A DNA stretch of 64,000 bases from Procambarus clarkii. Taxonomy: Eukaryota; Arthropoda; Malacostraca; Decapoda; Cambaridae. The translations under genes and the position numbers were made by a program. The notes under the pieces were generated by a model. It was not told where the DNA came from and searched no databases. It worked only from the letters and a program-made list of their open reading frames with translations. The stretch covers positions 30,705,832-30,769,831 of the forward strand of contig NC_091193.1 of the NCBI RefSeq assembly GCF_040958095.1, in the 5' to 3' direction. Shown here piece by piece: positions 10,690 through 21,696 of the stretch (the stretch's first letter is position 1; every line of letters starts with the position of its first letter).

Positions 10690-12185
10690 AATAAAATGGA
10701 ATAAGAACCAATTCTTAAAGCCAAATCTATAACATGCTTGTGTCCTAATCGGATGTAGAATGTGAGCGGGGAACATTACCCTTGGTCTCTATCCCATCTC
10801 TGCCTCCAGACGGGTGATTGGGCTGGATAGAAGCCAAGGAGTCTGCCTTGAGTGGCCGCTGAGTGTAGTCTTGTGTTGTCAATGAGCGTCTGCGAGCCGC
10901 AGCTAGTACGCCGTGAACTTCGGCAACATCTTTAGAACAGGAGCAAAGTGAAATCGACGGCAGGGAGCTGCCATTCAGTAACTGTAATAAGGATAATAAT
11001 AAGAATACAATGTCGTAAATAATCGTACAATGAAGAATACAATGTAATATCGTAAATAACAGATGACGGCAAGTGCCGCAGAATGGAAGAAATTAAGAAA
11101 GCAACGCCAAACCATAATAACAATTTATATTTTAATAAAATAATACTGGAATGACAGTAACGGTACGGAGTAATATTAATACTGCCATATAGCCCAGCAA
11201 ATAAAGAGAAGATAATAGTATTAACGTAGGCCCTGGGCGGCTGCATCCCTGCACCGCTGCGTGCGTTGATGGTGATCAGAGGAATATCCGGCTCGCGTTC
11301 TCTTCCTCGCCGCAGTAGGGTGTGAAGGGGGGGGGGGGGTTCCGGCTTGTCGTGGCTGCGAATAAAGGGAACAGAAGAAACCGGCATTGAGCGCCAAGCG
11401 GGCAGAGCGCAGTGGAAGGAATAGCGGTTGGAGGTAAGGGGGGCCCCTAACCTAATGATAGATGAGGTAAAATTAAATAGAATACTATTACGTAGTAGGA
11501 AACAACAATGGCGAAGGAACAAGAAGAGTAAAATAGCCCAGAAGGCCAGATGGCCAAAGAACGTTAGCGACCTATGGCCAACAGCATGCTGGCTGCGCTG
11601 GCCAACCACAAGCTGGCCGACGTCATGCTAACTGACTGGCTTGAGCTTGCCGAAAGGAAGGCCGAATGGCCAGTTTTTTGCATGACACCGTGCGCGAGGC
11701 CATGCTAAACTTCTCGGTAGCATCCAAATGTAACTTAATGTACTGTCGATACGATGAAGAATGGGTGGTCAGATATAATGCACAAAATTCAGAATAGAAT
11801 ATATAATGAGGGAAACGAGTGTAATAGGACGAAATAACCGGAGAAAAAAAAAAAATTGTGGGGGGGGGGGGGCCACCCGAATGCACTGCAACTAGCGTAC
11901 CTTAGCTGAAAATAACTTAAAGGCACAGAGGCAAAGCAATAGATTAATACAAATCCTAATTGATAGTCCCTTAATAACAAATTGAACGTGAAACTTAAAC
12001 AAAGAGTAAATTGCGGGAGAAAAATTTTTCCGTAATAAATACAAATCAAATTGAGAGTCCAACAATAACAAAATTAACAGACACGCAGACGTAGGAGGAA
12101 CCGATAAGCCGCGGCTCGCGCACCGCTAGCCATACCTAAACATACCTAGACAGAAAGGGGAGAAGCATAAAGGTAGCCCAGCAAA
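10690..12185 (-). repeat. Right arm of large inverted repeat
   Basis: Reverse complement of 7546-9265. At about 12100 it lacks the 270-bp segment present in the left arm; the break shows ACC-type microhomology at both edges. It ends in the 51-bp array at 12190. Confidence 0.88.
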
Positions 12186-12189
12186 AGAC

Positions 12190-12490
12190 TAGTAATTAGT
12201 AATTAGTAACTCTGCAAATAGCACATCCTGGCTGACTTAATAATTTACTTAGTAACTCTGCAAATAGCACATCCTGGCTGACTTCTTAATAATTTACTTA
12301 GTAACTCTGCAAATAGCACATCCTGGCTGACTTTACTTAATAATTTACTTAGGAACTCTGCGAATAGCACATCCTGGCTGACTTTACTTAATAATTTACT
12401 TAGTAACTCTGCAAATAGCACATCCTGGCTGACTTTACTTAATAATTTAATTAGTAACTCTGCAAATAGCACATCCTGGCTGACTTTACG
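12190..12490. repeat. 51-bp tandem array, outer end of right arm
   Basis: Six units of the 51-bp repeat in the same orientation as 2840-3440. Confidence 0.92.
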
Positions 12491-13870
12491 TAATGACGTA
12501 AGGCGAGGAAAATGAACAAACATACTGAACACAGCAACGCAAAATTAAACATGCGACATGAGCAAAGCATCAACTGTCGGAGTAAATTAAGGTAGGCTGT
12601 TTGGGAAAAGGAATCCGTGGTAATCTGAAAGCAGGAGGCATGTTAGTGCTGAAATGTAGAACGTAATTAAGAGGAAGGGCAAGGCATGTCGCGAGATGTC
12701 TGCCAGTACAAAATAAGAAACCTTCCATATAAGCGTATAAAATCTTAATTTACATTGTCTTAGGAAGGCAAAGAACGGGATATTATTAAATATACGACGT
12801 TCCCGACGACGCTTCGACGCCGCCATCTGCTGGAGTGTACCGTGCCCCAGGCAACGTGGGGGCCACCCCCCTGTCCAGGTCACCTGAATAGGGCAAGTCA
12901 TGGCACGTGAAGTCTGCAGGTACAAAATAAGGGTATACAATCGGCGTGCATATATAACCATTTTTACATTAAGAGAACGGAGGGAAAGCATAACAAATAT
13001 AACCTGATAAGTAACGTGAATAAACTGCAAGAGCCAAGCGTAAATACTGTAACCACTGAGGAAACTAAACTGCAAAGCTAAGCATAAACTACTGTAACTA
13101 CCGATGAAACTAGGCAAAAATGCAGGGCCAGGAGACGTGAAGCTAAAATAAGGGCCCGCGAATACTGCAAATAGCACATCCTGTCTGACTTTACTTAATA
13201 ATTCTTAGGAACTCTGCAAATAGCACATCCTGGCTGACTTTACTTAATAATTTACTTAGTAACTCTGCAACTAGCACTGCCTGTCTGACTTTACTTAATA
13301 AATTACTTGGTAACTCTGCAAATAGCACATCCTGGCTGTCTTTACTTGATGACGTAAGGCAGGGTAAAAGTGGGCAAGCATACTGGACACAGCAACGCAA
13401 AAATAAACATGCGACATGAGCAACGCATCAACTGTCGGAGTAAATTAAGGAGGCTGATTGGGAAAGAAAGTCCGAGGTAACCTGAAACAGGAGGCATGTT
13501 AGCGCCGAGATGTAGAACATAATTATGAATAGGGCAAGGCATGGCACGTGGTATCTGCAAGTACAAAATAAGGGTATACAATCGGCGTGGATATATAGCC
13601 ATATTACATTAAGGGAACAGAGGAGATGCATAACATAAATATAACCAAATAAGCGACGTGAATAACTGCAAGAGCCAAACGAAAGTACTGTAACTACTGA
13701 GGAAACTAGGCAAACTGTGCTATTATAACATAATTACAATTAATACAATTATAACAAATAATTATAAATTGCAAAACAAAGTATGCTCAAAATAAAGCTG
13801 GACTATAATTCGTTAGAGAAACGGGATTAACACTTGTAAGTTTCCACAGTCGGTGGCTGTGGAAACGTTC
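12491..13870. repeat. Second copy of intron-type spacer and arrays
   Basis: The stretch reproduces, in the same orientation, the spacers and blocks of 3441-5300: AT-rich spacer, the 95-bp GC-rich segment (12789-12880), another spacer and 51-bp units (13160-13350). From about 13720 to 13850 it is plain AT-rich DNA. No gene is seen. Confidence 0.75.
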
Positions 13871-13874
13871 CGGG

Positions 13875-14130
13875 CTACACCGGCAGATGAAACGTCTGGA
13901 TAAACCAGCGGCCTGGGGGGGGGGGGCCACTGTGACTTCCGGGCTACCAGGCAGACAACACGTCTGGATAAACCAGCGGCCTGGGGGGGGGGGGGGGGCC
14001 ACTGTGACTTCCGGGCTACCAGGCAGACAACACGTCTGGATAAACCAGCGGCCTGGGGGGGGGGGGGGGGCCACTGTGACTTCCGGGCTACCAGGCAGAC
14101 AACACGTCTGGATAAACCAGCGGCCTGAAA
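13875..14130. repeat. 71-73-bp minisatellite with poly-G tracts
   Basis: Three and a half units, each with ACGTCTGGATAAACCAGCGG, a run of 12-18 G, then GGCCACTGTGACTTCCGGGC. The G-run length varies between units. Open frames on both strands are repeat artefacts. Confidence 0.93.
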
Positions 14131-14434
14131 GACCACATATTTATATGGCCAATGTAAATAAGATACCTGAATAACATCGCCAGCTTAACTCACCACAGGA
14201 AGAACGTCGGCTGGACATGAACCCCCGAGCGCAGACAGCGAAGACGGCAGCGGCTATGACAACCTTCGTGGCTACATTGGGCAGACAAAACGTCTGGAGA
14301 AACCAGCGGCCAGGGGGGCCGCAGTAGATTCCGGGCTACACCGGCAGACAACACGTCTGGATAAACCCGCGGCCAGAAAGGCCGTGTATTTATATGACCA
14401 ATATAAATATAATACCTGTAGAACATCGTCGGCT
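14131..14434. repeat. Degenerate copies of the CGTCTGGATAAACC minisatellite
   Basis: Scattered diverged units with the same CGTCTGGATAAACC core and TTTATATGGCCAATGT-like linkers lead into the 27-bp array. No gene. Confidence 0.75.
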
Positions 14435-14706
14435 TTACTCATCGCAGGAAGGACGTCGGCTTAACTCATCGCAGGAAGGACGTCGGCTTAACTCATCGCA
14501 GGAAGGACGTCGGCTTAACTCATCGCAGGAAGGACGTCGGCTTAACTCATCGCAGGAAGGACGTCGGCTTAACTCATCGCAGGAAGGACGTCGGCTTAAC
14601 TCATCGCAGGAAGGACGTCGGCTTAACTCATCGCAGGAAGGACGTCGGCTTAACTCATCGCAGGAAGGACGTCGGCTTAACTCATCGCAGGAAGGACGTC
14701 GGCTGG
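14435..14706. repeat. 27-bp tandem repeat, about ten perfect copies
   Basis: About ten copies of a 27-bp unit built around ACTCATCGCAGGAAGGACGT. Since 27 is a multiple of 3 it is open in several frames. The copies are almost identical, which points to recent expansion. It is not CRISPR: there are no variable spacers. Confidence 0.96.
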
Positions 14707-15010
14707 GGAGCAGCCCCTGAACGCAGTCAGCTAAGACGGCAGCGGCTGTCAACCTTCCTGGCTACGTTGGGCAGACTAAACGTCTGAATAAACCAGCGGC
14801 CTGGGAAGCAGCAGTATCTTCCGGGCTACACTGAGCAGACAATACGTCTGATAACCAGCGGCCTGGGAGGCCGCAGTATATTCCGGGCTACACCGAGCAG
14901 ACAATACGTCTGATAACCAGCGTCCTGGGAGGCCACACATGTCTGGATAAGCCAGCAGCCGGGAGGCTGCAGATTCTTCTGGGCTACACCGGGCAGACAA
15001 AACGACTGTA
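14707..15010. repeat. Diverged CGTCTG/AACCAGCGGCCTGGG units
   Basis: Four imperfect units related to the minisatellite at 13.9 kb, with CGTCTGATAACCAGCGGCC cores and TTCCGGGCTACAC linkers. Confidence 0.8.
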
Positions 15011-16925
15011 AAAACGTTTACTGGTACTGGTAAACGAAACTGGTACTGTCTAGCGTCAGTACTTAATAACTTTGACAAAGTCAAGGAAACAAGTATAAAG
15101 GTAAAACAGTAAGTAAAATGACATGCACTTAGGCAATGCATAATTAGTAATAAATTGCTGATGGAACTAATCAATACGAGTCCGAGATAAACTTAAAGGG
15201 AGAGGCATGAGGCCCGAAGACAGCATCTAGGACATCCTAGCTGACTTTACTTAAAGGTGAAGCATAAGTTAAACAATTGTAAACCAGTAAAGTAAAAACA
15301 TGCAGCAAGGGCAATGTAAAATGCAGGACATTTGCTGAGGAAACTAAACATAAATGCAGGGCCAGAAGAAACTTAAAGCAAGAGGCAAGGGGCCCGATCC
15401 CGACAACTATCACATCCTAGCTGACTTTACATAATAACTTAAAGGCAAAGCAGAGGTTAAACAAACGAATGTAAAACCAGCAAAGAAACTAGCAGCTTGA
15501 CACTGCATAAAATTCATTAATAAATTAAGGAAACTTATGGAAAACAAGTCCATAAAAACTTAAAGCTAGAGGCCGGAGGCCTGTGAACACAGCAGCTAGC
15601 ATAACCTAGCTGACTTTACATAATAACTTAAAGGCAATAGCAAAAGTTAAACAAACAAATGTAAAACCAGCTAAAGAAAACATGCAGCTTGACACTGCAT
15701 AAAATTCATTAATGAAGGAAAGTTATGGAAAACAAGTCCATGAAACAAAGCTAGGAGCCAGAGGCCTGAGACACTGCAGCTAGCCTAACCTAGCCGACTT
15801 TACCTAATAACTTATAGGCAAGCAAAGTTACACAAACCTAAGTGTAAAACCTGCGAAAGAAAACATGCAGCTTGACACTGCATTAAATTCAATAATAAAT
15901 TAAGGAAACTTATGGAAAACACAAGTCCAAGAAAATTTAAAGCTAGAGGCCGGAGGCCTGAGACACAGCAGCTAGCATAACCTAGCTGACTTTACCTAAT
16001 AACTTATAGGCAATGACCAAAAGTTAAAACAACCTAAATGTAAAACCAGCTAAAGAAACACGCAGCTTGACACTGCATAAAATTCAATAATAAAATGAGG
16101 AAACTTATGGAAACAAATCCAGAAAACGAAGCTAGGGGCCAGAGGCCTGTGACACTGCAGCTAGCCTAACCTAGCTAACTTTACCTACTAACTTAAAGGC
16201 AATGACCAGAAGTTAAAACAAACCTAAATTTAAATCCAGCTAAAGAAACATGCAGCTTAACACTGCATAAATTTCAGTAGTAAATTAAGGAAACTTGTGG
16301 GAAAACAAGTCCACGAAAACAAAGCTAGGGGCCAGAGGCCTGTGACACAGCAGCTTGCCTAACCTAGCTAACTTTACCTACTAACTTAAAGGCAAAGACC
16401 AGAAGTTAAAACAAACCTAAATTTAAATCCAGCTAAAGAAACATGCAGCTTAACACTGCGTAAATTTCAGTAGTAAATTAAGGAAACTTGTGGGAAAACA
16501 GGTCCATGAAAACAAAGCTAGGGGCCAGAGGCCTGTGACACAGCAGCTAGCCTAACCTAGCTGACTTTCCCTAATAACTTAAAGGCAATAAGCTAAAGTT
16601 AAATAAAACTAAATGTACAACCTGCAAAAGAAACAGGGAGCTTGACACTGCAATAAATTCGGGAATAAGTTAAGGAAACTTATGGAAAAACTAGTCCATT
16701 AAACTTAAAGCTGGTGGCCAGAGGCCTGTGACTCGGCAGCTAGCCTAACCTAGCTGACTTTACCTAATAACTTATAGGCAATAAGCAAAAGTTAAAACAG
16801 ACCTGAATGAAAAGCCTGCAAAAGAAACATGCAGCTTGCCACCATTAAATTCATTAATAAATTAAGGAACTTATGAAAAACAAATCCATGAAAATTAAAG
16901 CTAGGGGCGAAAGCAAAGGTAAAAT
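15011..16925. repeat. 190-bp satellite-like tandem repeat (about 9 copies)
   Basis: The motif CTAACCTAGCTGACTTTACC recurs at about 15.24, 15.42, 15.61, 15.79, 15.98, 16.17, 16.36, 16.55 and 16.75 kb, giving a period near 190 bp. Units share GAGGCCTGTGACAC and an AT-rich part ending in AAACATGCAGCTTGACACTG. The GCTGACTTTAC core is shared with the 51-bp unit, so the two arrays may be related. The first 200 bp are plain AT-rich sequence. Confidence 0.9.
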
Positions 16926-17343
16926 TACAGTAAATATTGTAGCGTGAGGAAACACACCCTGACTAACAGTCAGACTGTAAGGAAGGACATATAAAGAACG
17001 TAAATAATAAATAACGGCATAACAGAAGTCGCCCAACAGCATACCTCACGTCGACTGGGTGGGGAGCTTAAGGACAGGGCTGAGCAGATGGGGAAGGAGA
17101 GGGTAGGGGTGGACAGGCCTCCTCCCGAGTGTGGTTCAAATAACAGCCACCTACTGGAGAAAACCCAGTGCCCCATAACACCGAGGGTCACCTTCCCCTC
17201 TAGGACCACTGCACCTGCATTTGGTCACCAACGCTGAACCAACAGGCGTGCTTCAGGGCGCGCGCGCCAACAAAGAGACAAACACTGGTCTGACGCGCCA
17301 ACACAAACACTGGTCCCGCGCGCCAACAAAACACAAAAACTAC
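16926..17343. other. Intergenic or intronic stretch without recognised gene
   Basis: Unique-looking sequence downstream (minus sense) of the exon-1-like segment. It includes three close repeats of CGCGCCAACA (17267-17330). I see no domain-bearing frame and no convincing splice acceptor in phase with the upstream donor. Confidence 0.5.
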
Positions 17344-17421
17344 CTTAAATGTTGAGAAGGGCAGGACGCCCCTAACGGGTCGCTCCGAGTCGTTGTCGCG
17401 AGGAACTGTTGTAGGGTCCAT
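17344..17421 (-). CDS. Second DIRS-like exon-1 candidate
   Basis: An ATG at 17421 opens exactly 26 codons (starting MDPTTVPRDNDSERPV) that end in AAG|GTAGTT, a plausible donor. It lies about 120 bp downstream of a TATA box and behind a leader shared with the 7.2-kb exon 1, so its layout parallels that exon. The donor is phase 0, not phase 2, so it could not be joined in frame to the gag acceptor at 2095. Its own partner exon is not recognisable here. Confidence 0.4.
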
Positions 17422-17479
17422 GCTGTGAGAACAGTTGAGCGGGCTAAACTTCTGTGTTTACGACTCGCTGAGCAGCAGT

Positions 17480-17652
17480 GAGTTTTGCGAGGGCAGCGGC
17501 GAGGGCAGGCGGAGTGAGGCGGAGCCCCGTTGTGCGCCCGTATTTATACGGCCCCAAACTGCCCGCGCAACGCCGCGGGACGCGCTGCGCAATTGTTTCT
17601 TTCTCCCCCGCCAGAAACATCCCCGCTTGTGTTGCAAGCAGTGACCATATGT
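17480..17652 (-). promoter_or_regulatory. Inverted terminal repeat with TATA promoter, left copy
   Basis: About 170 bp nearly identical, in reverse complement, to 19076-19245. Reading leftward it has a TATA box (CGTATAAATACGG, 17552-17540), a CTCACTCC initiator-like motif about 30 bp downstream, and the leader CTGCCCTCGCCGCTGCCCTC, followed by the exon-1 candidate at 17421. I infer a DIRS-like inverted terminal repeat carrying the element promoter. Confidence 0.65.
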
Positions 17653-17653
17653 T

Positions 17654-19078
17654 GCTTAGTTGTTATACCCGTTCTTGGTATATGTATTGTTTATATTCAA
17701 GATTTATAGTGTTTCGTCTTACCCTGTTATAGTTGCTTTGTGCTTCCTTGCTGTTCTCCTACTGGTTTTCTCCCACCTTTGCTCTTAGCAAAGGTACTTC
17801 CCCCTTCCGTTTGCTGGAAGATTCTTAGAATTGTTAGCCCCCCTTCATTGCTACAGTATAATTATTCGGATGCTCTTTATTCATCCAGGATTGTTAATTA
17901 AGGTTTCTCTTAATTCCTGCTGCCGGGCTCCCTCCCCCGTTTTTTCGTCTCCGTATTGATTCAGCTAGGGTTTCCCTCTCGTCTGTGCTCTTGCCTGTCA
18001 CGATAACACTGCACGCCGCTTCTGCCCACCCTTACTGCCTTATATCTTTCAGCTCGGGGGAGGTGAGCTACGCGACAAAAAATCGACGCACGCTCCGACT
18101 GGACCAGGTATCGCTTACATGGTCAGGAATCAACACTCTTCGGATCCTACAAGCACAGATCCTACAAGCGCGCCTGTCACCAGGCGAGATTTCTCCAGGA
18201 TCCTACGCGCTGCCCTCTCGGCGCTACGCTTGACTCAGATGACTACGCTCCGCACCCAGCTGTCTCGGGACGGGCTCGCCACATCAGAAATAATGGCAGA
18301 CGGCAGGCGGAAGAGTAGTGCTCACATCCTACGTCAGGCGGGACGTTGTTGCTCTGCTACATAGAGTGCCTCACGCGGCCAGCTGGCACTCGCCCTTCGG
18401 GGGGGGGGTCCGGCCGCTGGCCTGCGGTGGGGGTGCAGCGCCGGTCCCCAAGTGTCCCGCTGTCCGCAGCTAATACTTTGCCCAGTCTAGGTGCTAGTAA
18501 GCCCTACTTGTAGTCACACCCCCTTCTCCTTATCCATTAGGTCTTTTACGGCCTCTTGGCCGGGTACATTACGTGTTATGTGGTCTCTCACTTATTAGTT
18601 ATTCTTTGTGTCCTGCCTGTTATATCCTAGTGTTATATAATTACTACACATTTGTACTCGGCCTTAATTCTAGTACCAGTTAACCTTTAGGTTTCTGCAG
18701 AATTAGTTTCCATGTCACTATAGGCTAAGGTCTCATACTTACTACGGGTGTACCTTTTAAGTTAAATCTAGTCCTCGGACTTGGAATTGTTACTGTTAAT
18801 TCTTACTTTATATATTTACTTTATATATTTTAATATAAACGTTATATAGTCCTTAAATTATATATTTTGAAACTTTATATATTTACATGTTCAATATTAA
18901 GTTTAATAATATCAACTTTGCTATAAGCCTATAATATAAACCGTGTTTAATATAAACTTTATATAATTACTTACTTTATATTTGAACTTTATACATTTAC
19001 ATGTTCTGCAGAATTTAATCTTCAATAAACTTTAACGCCCCATACTGCCAGTATCTTTCTCCCCCTGGTCAGAAAATG
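17654..19078 (+). mobile_element. 1.42-kb DIRS-like terminal module, copy 2
   Basis: Reverse-complement duplicate of 9266-10689, with small differences such as an extra repeat of GATCCTACAAGC near 18150. It lies between two short inverted repeats that each carry a TATA box. Its 3' AT-rich part (18790-19020) is rich in ATATAAAC-type motifs. Confidence 0.75.
18119..18364 (+). pseudogene. Degenerate tyrosine recombinase C-terminus (DIRS-like), copy 2
   Basis: The frame MVRNQHSSDPTS... contains RRDFSRILRAALSAL, then RDGLATSEIMADGRR and AHILRQAGRCC in one frame. It lacks the DDYAPH block in frame because of an indel relative to the 10-kb copy. Same interpretation and caveats as that copy; the catalytic Tyr cannot be placed. 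Confidence 0.48.
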
Positions 19079-19245
19079 GTCACTGCTTGATCGCAAGCGG
19101 GGATTTTTCTGGCGGGGGAGAAAGAAACAATTGCGCAGCGCGTCCCGCGGCGTTGCGCGGGCAGTTTGGGGTCGTATAAATACGGGCGCACACTGGGGCT
19201 CTGCCTCACTCCGCCTGCCCTCGCCACTGCCCTCGCAAAACCCCA
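19076..19245 (+). promoter_or_regulatory. Inverted terminal repeat with TATA promoter, right copy
   Basis: Mirror image of 17480-17652: TATA box GTATAAATACGG at 19164-19175 reading rightward, then CCTCACTCCGCC and the CTGCCCTCGCC leader. Downstream (19246-19336) is a short pyrimidine-rich leader-like stretch with no ATG exon I can support. It then fuses to a partial copy of the 1.42-kb module. Confidence 0.6.
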
Positions 19246-19336
19246 CCCTCTCCCCCCCTTTGCAAGCGGCTGCTTTTGTACCCCCGTCATGCTTTGCACA
19301 GTTGTCCCGATTGTCTCCCCACTGCATGTGGGAAGG

Positions 19337-19978
19337 GGGGTGCAGCGCCGGTCCCCAAGTGTCCCGCTGTCCGCAGCTAATACTTTGCCCAGTCTAGGTG
19401 CTAGTAAGCCCTACTTGTAGTCACACCCCCTTCTCCTTATCCATTAGGTCTTTTACGGCCTCTTGGCCGGGTACATTACGTGTTATGTGGTCTCTCACTA
19501 TTAGTTATTCTTTGTGTCCTGCCTGTTATATCCTAGTGTTATATAATTACTACACATTTGTACTCGGCCTTAATTCTAGTACCAGTTAACCTTTAGGTTT
19601 CTGCAGAATTAGTTTCCATGTCACTATAGGCTAAGGTCTCATACTTACTACGGGTGTACCTTTTAAGTTAAATCTAGTCCTCGGACTTGGAATTGTTACT
19701 GTTAATTCTTACTTTATATATTTACTTTATATATTTTAATATAAACCTTATATAGTCCTTAAATTATATATTTTGAAACTTTATATATTTACATGTTCAA
19801 TATTAAGTTTAATAATATCAACTTTGCTATAAGCCTATAATATAAACCGTGTTTAATATAAACTTTATATAATTACTTACTTTATATTTGAACTTTATAC
19901 ATTTACATGTTCTGCAGAATTTAATCTTCAATAAACTTTAACGCCCCATACTGCCAGTATCTTTCTCCCCCTGGTCAG
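19337..19978 (+). repeat. Direct partial copy of the terminal module
   Basis: About 640 bp nearly identical to 18436-19078, in the same orientation, joined directly to LINE sequence at 19979. The left break falls at GGGGGTGCAGCGCCGGTCCC. Confidence 0.92.
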
Positions 19979-21008
19979 AAAATACTCTCCAAAATCAGAT
20001 ATTATGTTCCTAACTCTGCTCTCCTCTCACTATATTATGCACTAATTTACCCCTATCTTAATTATGGTATCTGTGCATGGGGGTCTACCACTGCAAACCA
20101 CCTTAAGCCCATCATCACACAGCAAAAATCTGCTATCAGAATGATAACTAACTCAGCTTTCAGACAACACTCAGCTCCCTTGTTTAAATCCCTAAACTTG
20201 CTAAATATTAACTCCCTCCACACATTCTCTTGTGTCAACTACATTTACAAAACCCTGTTCTTAAATGCAAACCATGCTCTGAAACTCTCCCTGGACAGAT
20301 GTAATAGGACCCATTATCACCACACCAGAAATAAATATCTCTTTGATATCCCCAGGGTCAAACTTAATCTGTGTAAACACTCTATGCAAATTAAGGGACC
20401 TAGTTTATGGAACTCACTCCCTAGTGAATTGAAAAACTGTAAAACTTTTGCCTTATTTAAAAGCAAAACCAAAAAGTACCTAACTTCATCTTCTTAGTTT
20501 TCCTACACTGAGCTTTAAATTTGCTCTGTACCTAGTGTTACCCAATCTCCTAATTTTTATGTAATTTCAAACAACCTTATCATTGTGTTCATTGCTGTCT
20601 TCTTTTATGTGCTAGCCATATGCTGTATTGTGACTACCAATTTTTGTCAACTACCATTCAAGCTGTCATTGCAACCAATCTTATATTGTTTCTGCTGTAT
20701 TATGCCTACCAATTTTTTTGTCAACTACCATTCAAGCTGTCATTGCAATCAATCTTAGCTACCTATGTGCTTTAATATACTGTACCTACAATTTTCTCTC
20801 ATCTTTTTTTTCATTTCATGTAATCTGTTATCATTTTTTGTCTATAATTTTGCAAGTATTTATCTCCTTAAAATTTTCTTAGATTAAGGACCTGCCCGAA
20901 ACGCTGCGCGTGCTAGTGGCTTTACAAGACTGTAATTACCATATTTGTATCCTCACATTCCTTATGTACATTCTTGTATATGCATAAATAAATAAAATAA
21001 ATAAATAG
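19979..21008 (+). mobile_element. 5'-truncated CR1/L2-like LINE, family E copy 1
   Basis: About 1.03 kb corresponding to the last part of the family-E LINE at 24.79-25.81 kb, very similar throughout. The 3' UTR contains GACCTGCCCGAAACGCTGCG and ends in AAATAAATAAATAG. It abuts the partial terminal module at the shared AAAATA, so 5' truncation happened at the junction. Confidence 0.92.
20141..20497 (+). pseudogene. LINE family E ORF2 C-terminus
   Basis: Post-RT C-terminal domain of ORF2: HSAPLFKSLNLLNINSLHTF, then NKYLFDIPRVKLNLCKHSMQ and IKGPSLWNSLPSELKN, ending KTKKYLTSSS. It stays open across the position where the 25-kb copy has a one-base insertion in a C run, so it represents the ancestral frame. 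Without the RT core it cannot function. Confidence 0.85.
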
Positions 21009-21017
21009 AACCGTTAC

Positions 21018-21230
21018 AACACAAAAGACATGTACAGACAGGCATGTGGCTTCTGACTTCTTTTTTATTGATTAATATTAAATATTAGGCGCTTACCTAT
21101 AATAGTTATCATTTTATACAAGTATAACTCTCACATAATAAATATAAAAGGAGTTTATCCAAAAACTGACAGGAGTGTTGTGTTTTGTGCGTTGGATCGT
21201 GTTTGTGGGCATTCGGGTGTGTTGTGTTTA
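21018..21230 (+). repeat. Segment upstream of the zinc-finger gene, duplicated at 27763-27969
   Basis: About 210 bp from AAAGACATGTACAGACAGGC to GGGCATTCGGGTGTGTTGTG is shared with 27763-27969 at high identity, then both sequences diverge abruptly. It could be a promoter or first-exon duplication or a short dispersed repeat. The interval 21231-21696 up to the zinc-finger ORF shows no further feature. Confidence 0.85.
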
Positions 21231-21696
21231 CAAACAACTGCCTCGTCGCAGCACCAAGGATCAGCTGACGCCATAAACACAACAAGATCCTGCCCTATGG
21301 TGCGGCAAGTCTCCCTCTAACATACATTAATGCTTTAGTCGCCGCTCCTCTACAGCACAACGTAGCAAACACTTTTGAAGCTCATATCATTCTCAACATA
21401 AACACGTCTCCCTACATTTGTACTGGTGTCATCAGGAAGATAAACCCTTCATGCAAACTGCACCATCAGAGCATAACAAACACCATTGCTGAATTTCCAC
21501 ATAGCAACATTAAGGGAAATGTGTCATACAAACTGCCCCAATCATAAAGAGGACGTACCACCATTAACCGCCAAGTGCTAACCGCAAGTTGTCTAACCGT
21601 CAACATTGACTGTGCTCCGTGACGTGACGCACCTTCCAACATCACCCAGTCATCCAGAGGAGAAAACAACTGACATTGCACCGAGCAAGCATAAAG

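Noticed and set aside
14435..14706. CRISPR-like regular array
   Set aside because: Units are directly adjacent 27-bp copies without variable spacers, and the genome is eukaryotic.
17344..17421. Splicing of the 17.4-kb exon candidate to the gag acceptor at 2095
   Set aside because: The donor is phase 0 while the acceptor needs phase 2, so the product would be out of frame.
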